A stretch of 64,000 nucleotides of DNA, taken from positions 124,001-188,000 of the forward strand of contig NSJJ01000001.1 in assembly GCA_002632355.1 (NCBI GenBank). Direction: 5' to 3'. The notes beneath the pieces were generated by a model. That model was given only the letters and a program-made list of their open reading frames with translations. It did no database searches and was not told the origin of the DNA. A program made the position numbers and the translations under genes. Position 1 is the stretch's first letter. Each line of letters starts with the position of its first letter. This stretch comes from Sulfuricella denitrificans. Lineage in GTDB: Bacteria; Pseudomonadota; Gammaproteobacteria; Burkholderiales; Sulfuricellaceae. This document shows, in pieces, positions 17,245-26,723 of this stretch.

Positions 17245-18635
17245 TCGTCCTTGCGCTTCAAGCCGCCCAGTAGCGCTGCAACCTGCCTTTGCGGACGCTT
17301 GCCGTGAGAAGCGGCGTGACCCATGGGCTGTTTGAGGTGGTGATTGTTGGTTGCGGGTTTCGGCAGGCCTTCGCCAGATGCACGCTGGGCATGGCGCTCG
17401 GCTGCGGGCGGCAGCTCCGGGCGGCGCTGGGGGGTGCGTTCGCGTCCGCGCCCGCCGCGCTCCCTGGGAGATTCTGCTGAGCTGGATGCGCTGCCCGGTT
17501 CGAAGCCTGCCAGGACCTGTTTCGGGATTTCACGCTTGATGAGGTGCTCGATCTCGGCCAGCATCCGCATTTCCTCTTTGCTGACCAGGGAAATCGCATC
17601 GCCCTGGCTGCCGGCGCGTCCGGTGCGTCCGATGCGGTGGACATAGTCTTCCGGGGAATTGGGCATTTCGAAGTTGAATACATGGGGCAACTGGTCAATG
17701 TCAATGCCGCGCGCGGCGACGTCGGTTGCCACCAGTACCCGCACTACGCCATCCTTGAAATCCGACAGGGCCTTGGTGCGCTGCGGCTGGGTCTTGTCGC
17801 CGTGGATCGCATCCGAGCGGATACCGTCCCGGTCGAGTTGGTGGGCGAGGCGGTCGGCGCCGTGCTTGGTGCGGGTGAATACCAGGACCTGGCGCAGATC
17901 CTGGCTCTTGATGAGATGGGCCAGCAGATCGCGCTTGCGCTCCTGATCCACCTGATAGGCGATCTGGGTGACGGTCTCGGCAGCGGTATTGCGCCGCGCC
18001 ACTTCGATCAGTACCGGGTCGCGCAACAGTGAGTCTGACAGGCGCTTGATTTCTTCGGCAAAAGTGGCGGAGAACAGCAGGCTCTGGCGCTGTTTCGGCA
18101 GCAGATCCATGATGCGCTTGAGGTCTGGCAGGAAGCCCATGTCCAGCATGCGGTCGGCTTCGTCCAGTACCAGGAACTCGACCCGGGAAAGGTTGATGCT
18201 CCTTTGCTGTACATGGTCCAGCAGGCGGCCTGGGGTCGCCACCACGATATCGATGCCGGTACGCAGGGCATCGATCTGTGGGTTCATGTTGACCCCGCCA
18301 TAGATCACGGTCACTTTCAGAGGCAGAAATTTGCCATAAGCACGCACACTTTCCTCGACCTGGGCCGCCAGTTCGCGTGTAGGCGTGAGAATCAGGGCGC
18401 GCACCGGATGCTTTGCTGGCGAGGTGCTGGTGCTGGCGTGGGCCGCCATGCGATGCAGCAGCGGCAGGGTGAACCCGGCGGTTTTGCCGGTGCCGGTCTG
18501 TGCCCCGGCCATGATGTCGCGTCCCTGCAGCACCACGGGGATGGCCTGGGCCTGGATCGGGGTGGGTTCAGTATAGCCCTGCTCGGTTACTGCACGCAGG
18601 ATTTCAGGCGCTAGCCCAAGGGATTCAAATGACAT
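17241..18635 (-). CDS. rhlE: DEAD-box RNA helicase RhlE
   Basis: 464-aa ATP-dependent RNA helicase, probably active in RNA turnover or ribosome assembly. Q-motif ([10 protein letters not shown]), Walker A AQTGTGKT (45-52), PTRELA, DEAD (158-161), SAT and the C-terminal HRIGRTGR motif are present. The last 70 residues are basic and low-complexity, as in RhlE, which separates it from DbpA and SrmB types. ATG 18635 has CAGGAGCAACAG upstream. It lies 137 bases downstream of pssA in the same direction. Confidence 0.92.
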   Translation of the reverse strand: MSFESLGLAPEILRAVTEQGYTEPTPIQAQAIPVVLQGRDIMAGAQTGTGKTAGFTLPLLHRMAAHASTSTSPAKHPVRALILTPTRELAAQVEESVRAYGKFLPLKVTVIYGGVNMNPQIDALRTGIDIVVATPGRLLDHVQQRSINLSRVEFLVLDEADRMLDMGFLPDLKRIMDLLPKQRQSLLFSATFAEEIKRLSDSLLRDPVLIEVARRNTAAETVTQIAYQVDQERKRDLLAHLIKSQDLRQVLVFTRTKHGADRLAHQLDRDGIRSDAIHGDKTQPQRTKALSDFKDGVVRVLVATDVAARGIDIDQLPHVFNFEMPNSPEDYVHRIGRTGRAGSQGDAISLVSKEEMRMLAEIEHLIKREIPKQVLAGFEPGSASSSAESPRERGGRGRERTPQRRPELPPAAERHAQRASGEGLPKPATNNHHLKQPMGHAASHGKRPQRQVAALLGGLKRKDD

Positions 18636-18771
18636 TTACTGTTGCTCCTGGCTGCCTGCCCTGAATTTTGTGCCAGGGACCGGTCCAGGCGTAATGGCTG
18701 GTAAAGTTGGATCGAGAAGTGTGTGACGCACAGACCGGATTGAGGTGGCCACAGGCATGGTAATTTTGGAT

Positions 18772-19548
18772 TTATTCCTGAACGGGGGGTTCTGCCCTTG
18801 CCTGGCGTGAGCGTCTGTGTTGCCACAGCCAGCCGACATAGCCGGAAAGGCCGTAAAGAACAAAAACACCGAACAGGACATGGGCCGGGTCAAGCGAAAT
18901 CAGGATAAACCCTAATACAATCAGCAAAATCATGGTGAATGGAACACTGCGGCGCAGATTGATGTCCTTGCCACTGTAATAACGGATATTGCTGACCATG
19001 GTGAGGCCGGCAAACAGGGTCAGTCCCCAGGCCAGCCAGTGGATGTCGCTCCCCTTGATGCCATAATCGTGCATGACCCATATCAGCCCCGCAATCAGTG
19101 CTGCTGCAGCCGGGCTGGGCAAGCCCTGAAAATAACGTTTGTCGGCAACTTCAATTTGGGTGTTGAAGCGTGCCAGCCGCAGCGCAGCACTGGCGCAGTA
19201 GACGAAAGCGGCGATCCAGCCCAGTTTGCCCATGCCTTTCAGTGCCCAGACATAAACCACCAGGGCAGGTGCAACGCCGAATGAAACCATGTCGGAAAGA
19301 GAATCGTATTCCGCACCAAATGCGCTCTGGGTGCGTGTCATGCGCGCCACGCGACCATCCAGTCCATCCATCACCATGGCAATGAAAATCGCCATGGCGG
19401 CGGCTTCGTAGCGCCCGTTCATGGCCTGGACGATTGAGTAGAAACCGGCAAACAGCGCGGCTGTGGTGAACAGGTTGGGCAGCAGGAAGATGCCGCGACG
19501 GCGCAGATTGGGGTCGAGCAGGGCTTTGGACTTGTCCTGTTGTCGCAT
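18772..19548 (-). CDS. pssA: CDP-diacylglycerol-serine O-phosphatidyltransferase
   Basis: Makes phosphatidylserine from CDP-diacylglycerol and serine in the inner membrane; Psd encoded just upstream then decarboxylates it. The CDP-alcohol phosphotransferase signature DGX2ARX8GX3DX3D is seen in MDGLDGRVARM...FGAEYDSLSD. About seven membrane segments follow RRRGIFLLPNLFTT. I use ATG 19548 (MRQQDKSK), 7 bases after the psd stop. An alternative ATG at 19590 inside psd has a better ribosome-binding site (GGGAGACAAGG) and would add 14 residues. Confidence 0.92.
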   Translation of the reverse strand: MRQQDKSKALLDPNLRRRGIFLLPNLFTTAALFAGFYSIVQAMNGRYEAAAMAIFIAMVMDGLDGRVARMTRTQSAFGAEYDSLSDMVSFGVAPALVVYVWALKGMGKLGWIAAFVYCASAALRLARFNTQIEVADKRYFQGLPSPAAAALIAGLIWVMHDYGIKGSDIHWLAWGLTLFAGLTMVSNIRYYSGKDINLRRSVPFTMILLIVLGFILISLDPAHVLFGVFVLYGLSGYVGWLWQHRRSRQARAEPPVQE

Positions 19549-19555
19549 ATTGGTA

Positions 19556-20227
19556 TTAGACAAATTCAGCCAATTGGGTTTCCGTGGCATACACCTTGTC
19601 TCCCAGACTGACTTTTGGCTGGGCGCTTAGCGGCAGGTAAACGTCAACCCTGGAACCGAAGCGAATGAAGCCGTAACGCTGGCCTCGTGCCAGATCGTCA
19701 CTCGGCACCACATAGCACAGGATGCGCCGCGCAATCAGTCCGGCGACCTGTACCGAGGTGACATCCACGCCATCTCTGGTCTGGATCCATACGGCATTGC
19801 GTTCGTTTTCCAGCGAGGCTTTTGCAAGGTCGGCATTGAAGAATTTGCCGGGGTGATACCACACTTCTTTCACTGTGCCGTCTACCGGACTGCGGTTGGA
19901 ATGCACGTTGAATACATTCATGAATACGCTGATTTTCAGCGCGTCGCGCTGAAGATAATTGTCATAGGCGCGTTCCACCGCAACAATGCGGCCATCAGCC
20001 GGTGAAAGAACGGCATTGGGTGCCTGCGGCACAGTACGCGCCGGGTCACGGAAGAATTGCAATACGAACAGGGTGATGATCCACAGCGGCAGGGCTGGCA
20101 GCCAGCCATACAGGATCGTCACGAATAAAGAGGCAATAATTGCGGCAGCCAGGAAGGGCCAGCCTTCACGGGCAATAATAGGGTGAGGGTAATTGTTCAA
20201 TTTGGGAGGGGCTACGCCGATGCACAT
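19556..20227 (-). CDS. psd: Phosphatidylserine decarboxylase (short PSD-A type)
   Basis: Converts phosphatidylserine to phosphatidylethanolamine; a pyruvoyl enzyme made by self-cleavage between G191 and S192 in [11 protein letters not shown]. The 223-aa length and this motif place it in the short PSD-A family, not the longer LGST type of E. coli. The N-terminal membrane segments cover about residues 25-58. The start is uncertain: homologues begin near [15 protein letters not shown], where only TTG is available, while ATG 20227 has no Shine-Dalgarno because a TGAAGCG-type repeat fills the upstream region. Translation may depend on that altered leader. Confidence 0.92.
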   Translation of the reverse strand: MCIGVAPPKLNNYPHPIIAREGWPFLAAAIIASLFVTILYGWLPALPLWIITLFVLQFFRDPARTVPQAPNAVLSPADGRIVAVERAYDNYLQRDALKISVFMNVFNVHSNRSPVDGTVKEVWYHPGKFFNADLAKASLENERNAVWIQTRDGVDVTSVQVAGLIARRILCYVVPSDDLARGQRYGFIRFGSRVDVYLPLSAQPKVSLGDKVYATETQLAEFV

Positions 20228-20231
20228 GGTG

Positions 20232-20313
20232 GGTGAGGTGAAGCGTGAAACGTGAAGCGTGAAGTGTGGTTTTGTGCCGGCTTTGCCGGCAGCTTTTCAC
20301 GCTTCACTCTACA
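20232..20313. repeat. TGAAGCG/TGAAACG heptad repeat element with hairpin, between ilvC and psd
   Basis: Tandem degenerate heptads (GGTGAAGCGTGAAACG... from 20236) face an inverted arm TTTTCACGCTTCACT (20293-20307). Between them is a perfect hairpin TGCCGGC (20275-20281) / GCCGGCA (20285-20291). The element begins immediately after the ilvC stop and runs up to the psd start. Same family as elements at 21353-21470 and 47872-48000. Confidence 0.7.
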
Positions 20314-21456
<1,143 letters not shown>

Positions 21457-21470
<14 letters not shown>

Positions 21471-21948
21471 TTCTGTCGCCGCGTCCGATGCCGGACGCGC
21501 CGGTGCGTACCGTTTCCAGTATCGCGCCCTTGTCCAGCGCTTCGAGAAAGGCATCCAGCTTGTGGCCGGCGCCGGTCATTTCGATGGTATAGGTCTTGTC
21601 GGTGACGTCGATGATGCGACCGCGGAAGATGTCCGACATGCGCTTCATTTCCTCGCGCCACTCGCCTTCGGCACGGACCTTGACCAGCATCAGTTCGCGT
21701 TCGATGTGCTGGCCGTCAGACAGGTCGACCACTCTGACGATATCGATCAGCTTGTTGAGTTGCTTGGTGATCTGTTCGATGACTTCATCCGAGCCGCGTG
21801 TGACGATGGTCATGCGCGAAAGAGTGGCGTCTTCGGTAGGCGCTACCGTCAGTGATTCGATATTGTAGCCGCGCGCCGAGAACAGGCCCGCCACACGGGA
21901 CAAAGCGCCGGCTTCGTTTTCCATCAGGAGAGAAATAATATGCCGCAT
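21457..21948 (-). CDS. ilvH: Acetolactate synthase small (regulatory) subunit
   Basis: Regulatory subunit that confers valine feedback on IlvB and raises its activity. The 163-aa protein has an N-terminal ACT domain (ISLLMENEAGALSRVAGLFSARGYNIESL) and the ALS small-subunit C-terminal domain. It begins 4 bases after the ilvB stop. The final residues (RILKS) and the stop lie in the heptad repeat, so the natural C terminus may have been altered slightly; length is still normal. Confidence 0.95.
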
Positions 21949-21952
21949 AGTT

Positions 21953-23656
21953 TTACACCAGAATCATTTCAGATAGGCCCTTGCCGCCCGGAATCATGGG
22001 GTACACGTTCTCGGTCTGATCGGTACGGAAGTCGAGGAATACCAGCGTATTCTTCATCTCGGCGGAAAAGGCCCACTTGAGCGCGTCTTCCACTTCGGCC
22101 GGGTTGTCGATGCGCCGCCCGGCATGGCCATAGGCCTCGGCCAGTTTGACGAAATCCGGCAGCGTGTCCATGTAGGATTCCGCATAACGCTCACCGTAGA
22201 AGAATTCCTGCCACTGACGCACCATGCCCAGATAACGGTTATTGAGCAAAATGATCTTGAGGGGGATGTTGAACTGCTTGCAGGTGGCCAGTTCCTGGAT
22301 ATTCATCTGGATACTGCCTTCTCCGGTGACGCAGGCGACCATCGCATCGGGATGAGCCAGTTGCACGCCCATGGCAGCCGGCAGGCCGAAGCCCATGGTG
22401 CCCAGGCCGCCCGAATTGATCCAGCGGCGCGGCTTGTCGAACTTGTAGAATTGTGCCGCCCACATCTGATGCTGGCCCACGTCCGAAGTCACGAAGGCGT
22501 CGCCACCGGTCACTTCATGCAGTTTTTCCAGCACAAACTGGGGCTTGATGATGTCGCTGGTGCGGTCATATTTGAGGCAATCGCGCGAACGCCACAATTC
22601 GATCTGCGTGAGCCAGGTCTTGAGCGCAGTCTGATCCGGCTTTTCCTTGCTGGTCTTGATCAGCTTGATCATTTCCGTCAGCACATCAGGTACGTTACCG
22701 ACGATGGGGACATCCACCCTGACGCGCTTGGAAATCGAGGAAGGGTCGATGTCGATGTGGATGATCTGGCGCTCTTCCTGGTAGAAATGCTCCGGGCTTC
22801 CGATGACGCGATCATCGAAGCGCGCGCCGATGGCAACCAGCACATCGCTGTGCTGCACCGCCATGTTGGCTTCGTAGGTGCCGTGCATGCCGAGCATGCC
22901 AACCGAAAGCGGGTCAGAGGCAGGAAAGCCGCCCAGGCCCATCAAGGTGTTGGTGCAGGGAAAGCCCAGCAGACGTGCCAACTCGGTCAGTTGTTTGGCC
23001 GCATCGGACAGGATGACGCCGCCGCCGGCGTAGATCATGGGGCGCTTGGCGTTCAGCAGCATCTGCACGGCGCGCTTGATCTGCCCCGTATGTCCCTTGG
23101 TGACCGGGTTGTAGGAACGCAGACTGATGTTCTTGGGATACTCGAAATCGGTCTTGAACTGGGTCACGTCCTTGGGGATGTCCACCAGCACCGGGCCTGG
23201 GCGCCCCGTCGAGGCAATGAAGAACGCCTTTTTTATGGTGCTGGCAAGGTCACGGATGTCCTTGACCAGGAAGTTGTGTTTAACACAGGGGCGGGTGATG
23301 CCGACAGTATCCACTTCCTGGAAAGCGTCCATGCCGATGGCGGGTGTCGGCACCTGGCCGCTGATCACCACCATCGGAATCGAGTCCATATAAGCCGTGG
23401 CAATGCCGGTCACCGCATTGGTCGCACCCGGTCCGGATGTGACCAGCGCCACGCCGGTGCGGCCAGTGGCGCGTGCGTAGCCGTCAGCGGCGTGGACCGC
23501 TGCCTGTTCATGACGTACCAGGACATGCTTGAACTTGTCCTGTTTATAAATTTCGTCGTAGATGTTGAGCACTGCGCCGCCGGGATAGCCGAATACATAT
23601 TCGACACCTTCTTCCGCCAAGCAGCGTACAGTGATTTCTGCGCCCGTTAACTCCAT
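21953..23656 (-). CDS. ilvB: Acetolactate synthase large (catalytic) subunit
   Basis: Thiamine-diphosphate enzyme catalysing the first common step of valine, leucine and isoleucine synthesis. 567 aa, normal for the family. Catalytic glutamate E50 in VRHEQAAVHAADGYARATG; the C-terminal ThDP/Mg site reads TGEGSIQMNIQEL followed by LLNNRYLGMVRQWQEFFY. First gene of the ilvB-ilvH-ilvC-psd-pssA run. A promoter is visible 40 bases upstream, leaving no space for a leader-peptide attenuator. Confidence 0.96.
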   Translation of the reverse strand: MELTGAEITVRCLAEEGVEYVFGYPGGAVLNIYDEIYKQDKFKHVLVRHEQAAVHAADGYARATGRTGVALVTSGPGATNAVTGIATAYMDSIPMVVISGQVPTPAIGMDAFQEVDTVGITRPCVKHNFLVKDIRDLASTIKKAFFIASTGRPGPVLVDIPKDVTQFKTDFEYPKNISLRSYNPVTKGHTGQIKRAVQMLLNAKRPMIYAGGGVILSDAAKQLTELARLLGFPCTNTLMGLGGFPASDPLSVGMLGMHGTYEANMAVQHSDVLVAIGARFDDRVIGSPEHFYQEERQIIHIDIDPSSISKRVRVDVPIVGNVPDVLTEMIKLIKTSKEKPDQTALKTWLTQIELWRSRDCLKYDRTSDIIKPQFVLEKLHEVTGGDAFVTSDVGQHQMWAAQFYKFDKPRRWINSGGLGTMGFGLPAAMGVQLAHPDAMVACVTGEGSIQMNIQELATCKQFNIPLKIILLNNRYLGMVRQWQEFFYGERYAESYMDTLPDFVKLAEAYGHAGRRIDNPAEVEDALKWAFSAEMKNTLVFLDFRTDQTENVYPMIPGGKGLSEMILV

Positions 23657-23695
23657 GGAAATGCCTTGTCTGACAAACTAACAAAAAGACCTAGA

Positions 23696-23724
23696 ACAGT
23701 AATGGTTGCGAAGTGTTTGGTCAA
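23696..23724 (-). promoter_or_regulatory. Predicted sigma-70 promoter of the ilv operon
   Basis: On the minus strand: TTGACC (plus 23719-23724), 17-base spacer, TACTGT (plus 23696-23701), 40 bases before the ilvB ATG. The -35 is 5/6, the -10 3/6. Confidence 0.5.
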
Positions 23725-23826
23725 GTGCGGCATTGCAATCGCAAATCAAGTCGGCCGAAAAATGGCGGATGTTTGCTATTATTCGGAACGCAGCGATTTT
23801 ATATTGCGATATTTGGGATTTAGACA

Positions 23827-24393
23827 CTGGCCACTGAGCGCGAACTTTCTGATTTCCTGGTCCAGGTTGAACGGCGAGCGTTCAAGCAGGCAGTATTCGC
23901 CGTGCACGACGATCATGCTGCGCTGGATATTGTGCAGGATGCAATGATGCGGCTGGCGGAGAAATATGGCTCGCGCCCTGCCGACGAGTTGCCGATGTTA
24001 TTTCAGCGTATCCTGCAGAATGCCATCCGGGATTACTTCCGTCGTCATAGGGTGCGCGCGCTATGGACGACCTTGCTGTCATCATTTTCTTTCAATAAAG
24101 AGGGCGATGAGCAGGATCCGCTGGAAACTCTGGAGGTTGAAAGCGACTCTAATTACTTCGAGAATCCGGCAAATCAGCTGGATCGGGCACAAACCCTCGC
24201 AGCCATTGAAGATGCAATAGGAAAATTGCCGGCACGTCAACGGGAAGCCTTTGTGCTGCGTTACTGGGAAGATATGGATGTCGCCGAAACGGCGGTGGCA
24301 ATGGGCTGTTCTGAAGGAAGTGTGAAAACACATTGTTCCCGTGCGGTACATACCCTGGCTGCAGCGTTGAAGAGTAAAGGAGTGAAGCTATGA
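23827..24393 (+). CDS. ECF-type RNA polymerase sigma factor, apparent CTG start
   Basis: 188-aa sigma-70 family protein with region 2 (DHAALDIVQDAMMRLAEKYG, LPMLFQRILQNAIRDYFRR) and region 4 (LPARQREAFVLRYW...GCSEGSVKTHCSRAVHTL). The frame opens after TAG at 23821, and from there to GTG 23902 there is no ATG, GTG or TTG. Starting at GTG 23902 would remove the first helix of region 2. CTG 23827 gives fM-ATERELSDFLVQVERRAFKQ, which matches the beginning I recall for relatives, and GGGA lies 8 bases upstream. Overlaps the DUF3619 gene by four bases (ATGA). Confidence 0.8.
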   Translation: MATERELSDFLVQVERRAFKQAVFAVHDDHAALDIVQDAMMRLAEKYGSRPADELPMLFQRILQNAIRDYFRRHRVRALWTTLLSSFSFNKEGDEQDPLETLEVESDSNYFENPANQLDRAQTLAAIEDAIGKLPARQREAFVLRYWEDMDVAETAVAMGCSEGSVKTHCSRAVHTLAAALKSKGVKL

Positions 24394-24776
24394 ACGAGCG
24401 TGACATAGCAAAGAAAATTACCCAGCATTTGAATTATGGAGCCAATCAACTGGACCGACCCATGCTTGAGCGGCTACAGTCGGCGCGTAAGCAGGCATTG
24501 GCTGCGCACGTCAGTCCGCAGCGAGTTTTTGGCATTGCAATGGCAGGCCATGGTGATGCGCATTCCGGGCATCATGGCCATATGCACTTTTCGCTGCGCT
24601 TCTGGATTTCGTTTGCTGTTTTGCTCCTGGGCCTGCTGGTCGCTTTTAACTGGACAGAGATCAATGGAGATGAGACGGATGATGTCGATGCTACCATGCT
24701 CTCCGGTGAACTTCCGGTTCACGCTTTTCTCGATTCTGATTTCAAGTCATGGTTAGATCAGTCGTCGCGGCGTTAG
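24390..24776 (+). CDS. DUF3619 membrane protein, candidate anti-sigma factor, His-rich
   Basis: 128-aa protein matching DUF3619: N-terminal AKKITQHLNYGANQLDRPMLERLQSARKQAL, one membrane segment (about residues 68-87), and a short C-terminal periplasmic part. Just before the membrane segment is a histidine-rich patch (GHGDAHSGHHGHMH, residues 54-67). It is translationally coupled to the sigma factor, and single-pass membrane proteins so placed are often anti-sigma factors; that role is inference, since no ZAS or RsgI motif is seen. Its end overlaps the DUF3106 gene by 28 bases. Confidence 0.85.
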   Translation: MNERDIAKKITQHLNYGANQLDRPMLERLQSARKQALAAHVSPQRVFGIAMAGHGDAHSGHHGHMHFSLRFWISFAVLLLGLLVAFNWTEINGDETDDVDATMLSGELPVHAFLDSDFKSWLDQSSRR

Positions 24777-25210
24777 CGGTCTGGCTTCTGCTGGTGCCTG
24801 GCGCGAGTTTTGCTGTCGACGCTTCAAGGCCGCCTCATTGGGCTGAGTTGAGCCCAGAACAGAAGCAGATACTTTCCCCGGTGTCCGGGAACTGGGATGC
24901 CATGTCTGCCCGCAAGCGCATCAAGCTGCTGGGTGTGGCCAAGCATTATCTGAAAATGACGCCGATCGAGCAGCAACGGGTCCAGGCCCAGCTCAAGGAC
25001 TGGGACAGGCTGACTTTCGAGGAGCGTGAAAAGGCGCGCCAGCGCTATCGGGAGTTCAAGCAGCTGCCCCCTGAGAAGCGGCAGGAGTTGAAACAGAAAT
25101 GGAAACAAAAGGCAGCTGAGCAAAAACCTGTGCCCGTGCTTCAGTCAGCTAATCCTTCCGGCACCGCCAACCCGTCGCCGGCGCCGCCTTCTTCAACGCC
25201 CGTGCAGTAA
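24749..25210 (+). CDS. DUF3106 exported protein
   Basis: 153 aa. Signal peptide (MVRSVVAALAVWLLLVPGAS, cut near FAVDA), then a highly charged helical DUF3106 region with repeated short helices: LSPEQKQIL, WDAMSARKRIKLL, MTPIEQQRVQ, LTFEEREKAR, LPPEKRQEL. The pattern resembles the metal-responsive periplasmic CpxP/CnrX-type helices only loosely. A proline/serine-rich tail ends it. It is coexpressed with the sigma factor and DUF3619, so it may be the periplasmic sensor of that unit; this is inference. Confidence 0.85.
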   Translation: MVRSVVAALAVWLLLVPGASFAVDASRPPHWAELSPEQKQILSPVSGNWDAMSARKRIKLLGVAKHYLKMTPIEQQRVQAQLKDWDRLTFEEREKARQRYREFKQLPPEKRQELKQKWKQKAAEQKPVPVLQSANPSGTANPSPAPPSSTPVQ

Positions 25211-25214
25211 TCCA

Positions 25215-25646
25215 GTGGAAGAGGCCCAAAAAATTCATGGTTGCCCCGGCATCCTGAGACGCTTGGCAAGCATGTTGTACGATGCTTTGTTACTGCTTGC
25301 TGTATTGTTCCTGGCTGGTTTTCTTACAGTGGGATTCAGGCTGGACAATGCTTCGCCACTGGAACGGGCAATCTCCCAGAGTTACTACCTGTTCGTGATC
25401 GCGGCCTATTTTGTCTGGTTCTGGCTACGTGGCGGACAGACCCTGGCGATGAAAACCTGGCATTTGCGCCTGGTGAATGCGGATGGATCGCCACTGACCT
25501 TGAGGCCGGCTTTGTTGCGATTTGTGATTGCCTTGCCCGGAACGCTGTTGGGTTTCGGAATACTATGGGCGCTACTTGATCGGGACAAACAGTTTCTTCA
25601 TGACCGTCTGGCGGGGACGAAAATTATTCTCACGCCGGGCCATTGA
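25215..25646 (+). CDS. RDD family membrane protein
   Basis: 143-aa inner-membrane protein with the RDD signature: RRLASMLYDALLL at the N terminus, GGQTLAMKTWHLRLV in the middle, and FLHDRLAGTKII at the end. Three or four membrane segments. GTG 25215 is four bases after the DUF3106 stop. Some RDD proteins act in sodium/proton exchange, but no specific role can be given. It converges with lptG with only three bases between stops. Confidence 0.85.
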   Translation: MEEAQKIHGCPGILRRLASMLYDALLLLAVLFLAGFLTVGFRLDNASPLERAISQSYYLFVIAAYFVWFWLRGGQTLAMKTWHLRLVNADGSPLTLRPALLRFVIALPGTLLGFGILWALLDRDKQFLHDRLAGTKIILTPGH

Positions 25647-25649
25647 CGT

Positions 25650-26723
25650 CTATCTTTTTTCTGTCCACCAGAGTATTCCGAGTGCTGCGCCGAGAAACGC
25701 AAGCGCGGGAAAAGACGCGCTGAAAAGCGGCGGCCAGTCGTTGAGCAGGCCAAGGTGGGCAAAAACCCTGTTCAGTAAATGAAACGACAGCCCGGCCATG
25801 ATACCCAGGAAGATCTTGCCGCTGGCGCCACCGCTACGTGACTGGTGATAGGCAAATGGCAGTGCAAAAATCATCATTACCAGCGTAGCAAAGGGGTAGG
25901 CAAGCTTCGACCAGAGCGCGATTTCGTAGCGAGTGGTTTTCTGCTTGTTGTCACGCAAATGCTCAACATACTGGTATAGATTCCAGGCGGACATCTGTTC
26001 CGGGACAACCAGCAATACGGAAAGAATGTCCGGATTCAAGACCGATGTCCAGGCGAGTTGCGGTAGCGTGTCTACTTCCGTTCTCTCCCCCTTGAAGTGT
26101 GTCTGGAGAACGCCCTCCAGTAACCAGCGCCCGGCTTCTTCATGGTGGCCGCGATCTGCGTAACTCACCGTTTTCAAATGATAATCCTGGTCAAATTCGA
26201 AGATTTTGACGCCCAGCAAGGTCGTGTCAGGCAGGATTTCACGCACGTTGACAAAGCTCTGAGCATCCTTGATCCATAGACCGGAGCGGAATTCCTGCGC
26301 AACTACCGAGCTGGTTGCCTTGAGTCTGAGTTGCTGGGCCATGCGTTCTGCTGCCGGGGTGACGATCTCGCCAAAAAACAGGGTCAATATCACAAAGGCC
26401 AGCCCGATCTGTATCAGCGACAAGGCAAAGCGCTGAGTGGAAAGCCCGGATACCCGCATGACGGTGAACTCGGAATTGGTTGAAAACTGGGCCAGGGCGA
26501 ACAGAGTCCCAATCAGGGCTGCAATGGGAAATAACTCGTAAATATGCCCCGGCAATCCCAGGGTGACAAAAGCAAGAATTTGCGGCAGGCGGTAATGCCC
26601 CTTGCCCAGATCGCCAAGTTCATGAATCAGATCGAAAAAAGCGAACAGTGAAAGCAGGGCGGCGAAAACAAATAGTGTGCTGACATAAATTTCTTTTGCC
26701 AGATAGCGGTGCAAAATGTTCAT
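25650..26723 (-). CDS. lptG: LPS export system permease LptG
   Basis: Inner-membrane permease that, with LptF and the LptB ATPase, extracts lipopolysaccharide from the membrane for export. The 357-aa protein starts MNILHRYLAKEIYVSTLFVF, has three N-terminal and three C-terminal membrane segments (FPIAALIGTLFALAQF; LVMMIFALPFAYH) and a periplasmic beta-jellyroll between. Start ATG 26723 overlaps the lptF stop by four bases; the longer frame back to 27014 is a shadow inside lptF. Confidence 0.95.
   Translation of the reverse strand: MNILHRYLAKEIYVSTLFVFAALLSLFAFFDLIHELGDLGKGHYRLPQILAFVTLGLPGHIYELFPIAALIGTLFALAQFSTNSEFTVMRVSGLSTQRFALSLIQIGLAFVILTLFFGEIVTPAAERMAQQLRLKATSSVVAQEFRSGLWIKDAQSFVNVREILPDTTLLGVKIFEFDQDYHLKTVSYADRGHHEEAGRWLLEGVLQTHFKGERTEVDTLPQLAWTSVLNPDILSVLLVVPEQMSAWNLYQYVEHLRDNKQKTTRYEIALWSKLAYPFATLVMMIFALPFAYHQSRSGGASGKIFLGIMAGLSFHLLNRVFAHLGLLNDWPPLFSASFPALAFLGAALGILWWTEKR

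Noticed and set aside
22124-23650. A 508-codon plus-strand frame opposite ilvB, and similar long frames opposite ilvC (20266-21255) and addB (8364-9782)
   Set aside because: Antisense shadows of strongly coding genes; no ribosome-binding site or recognisable protein features.
23657-23760. Leader-peptide attenuator for ilvB
   Set aside because: The predicted promoter is only 40 bases from the start codon, and no branched-chain-rich leader peptide or terminator hairpin is seen.
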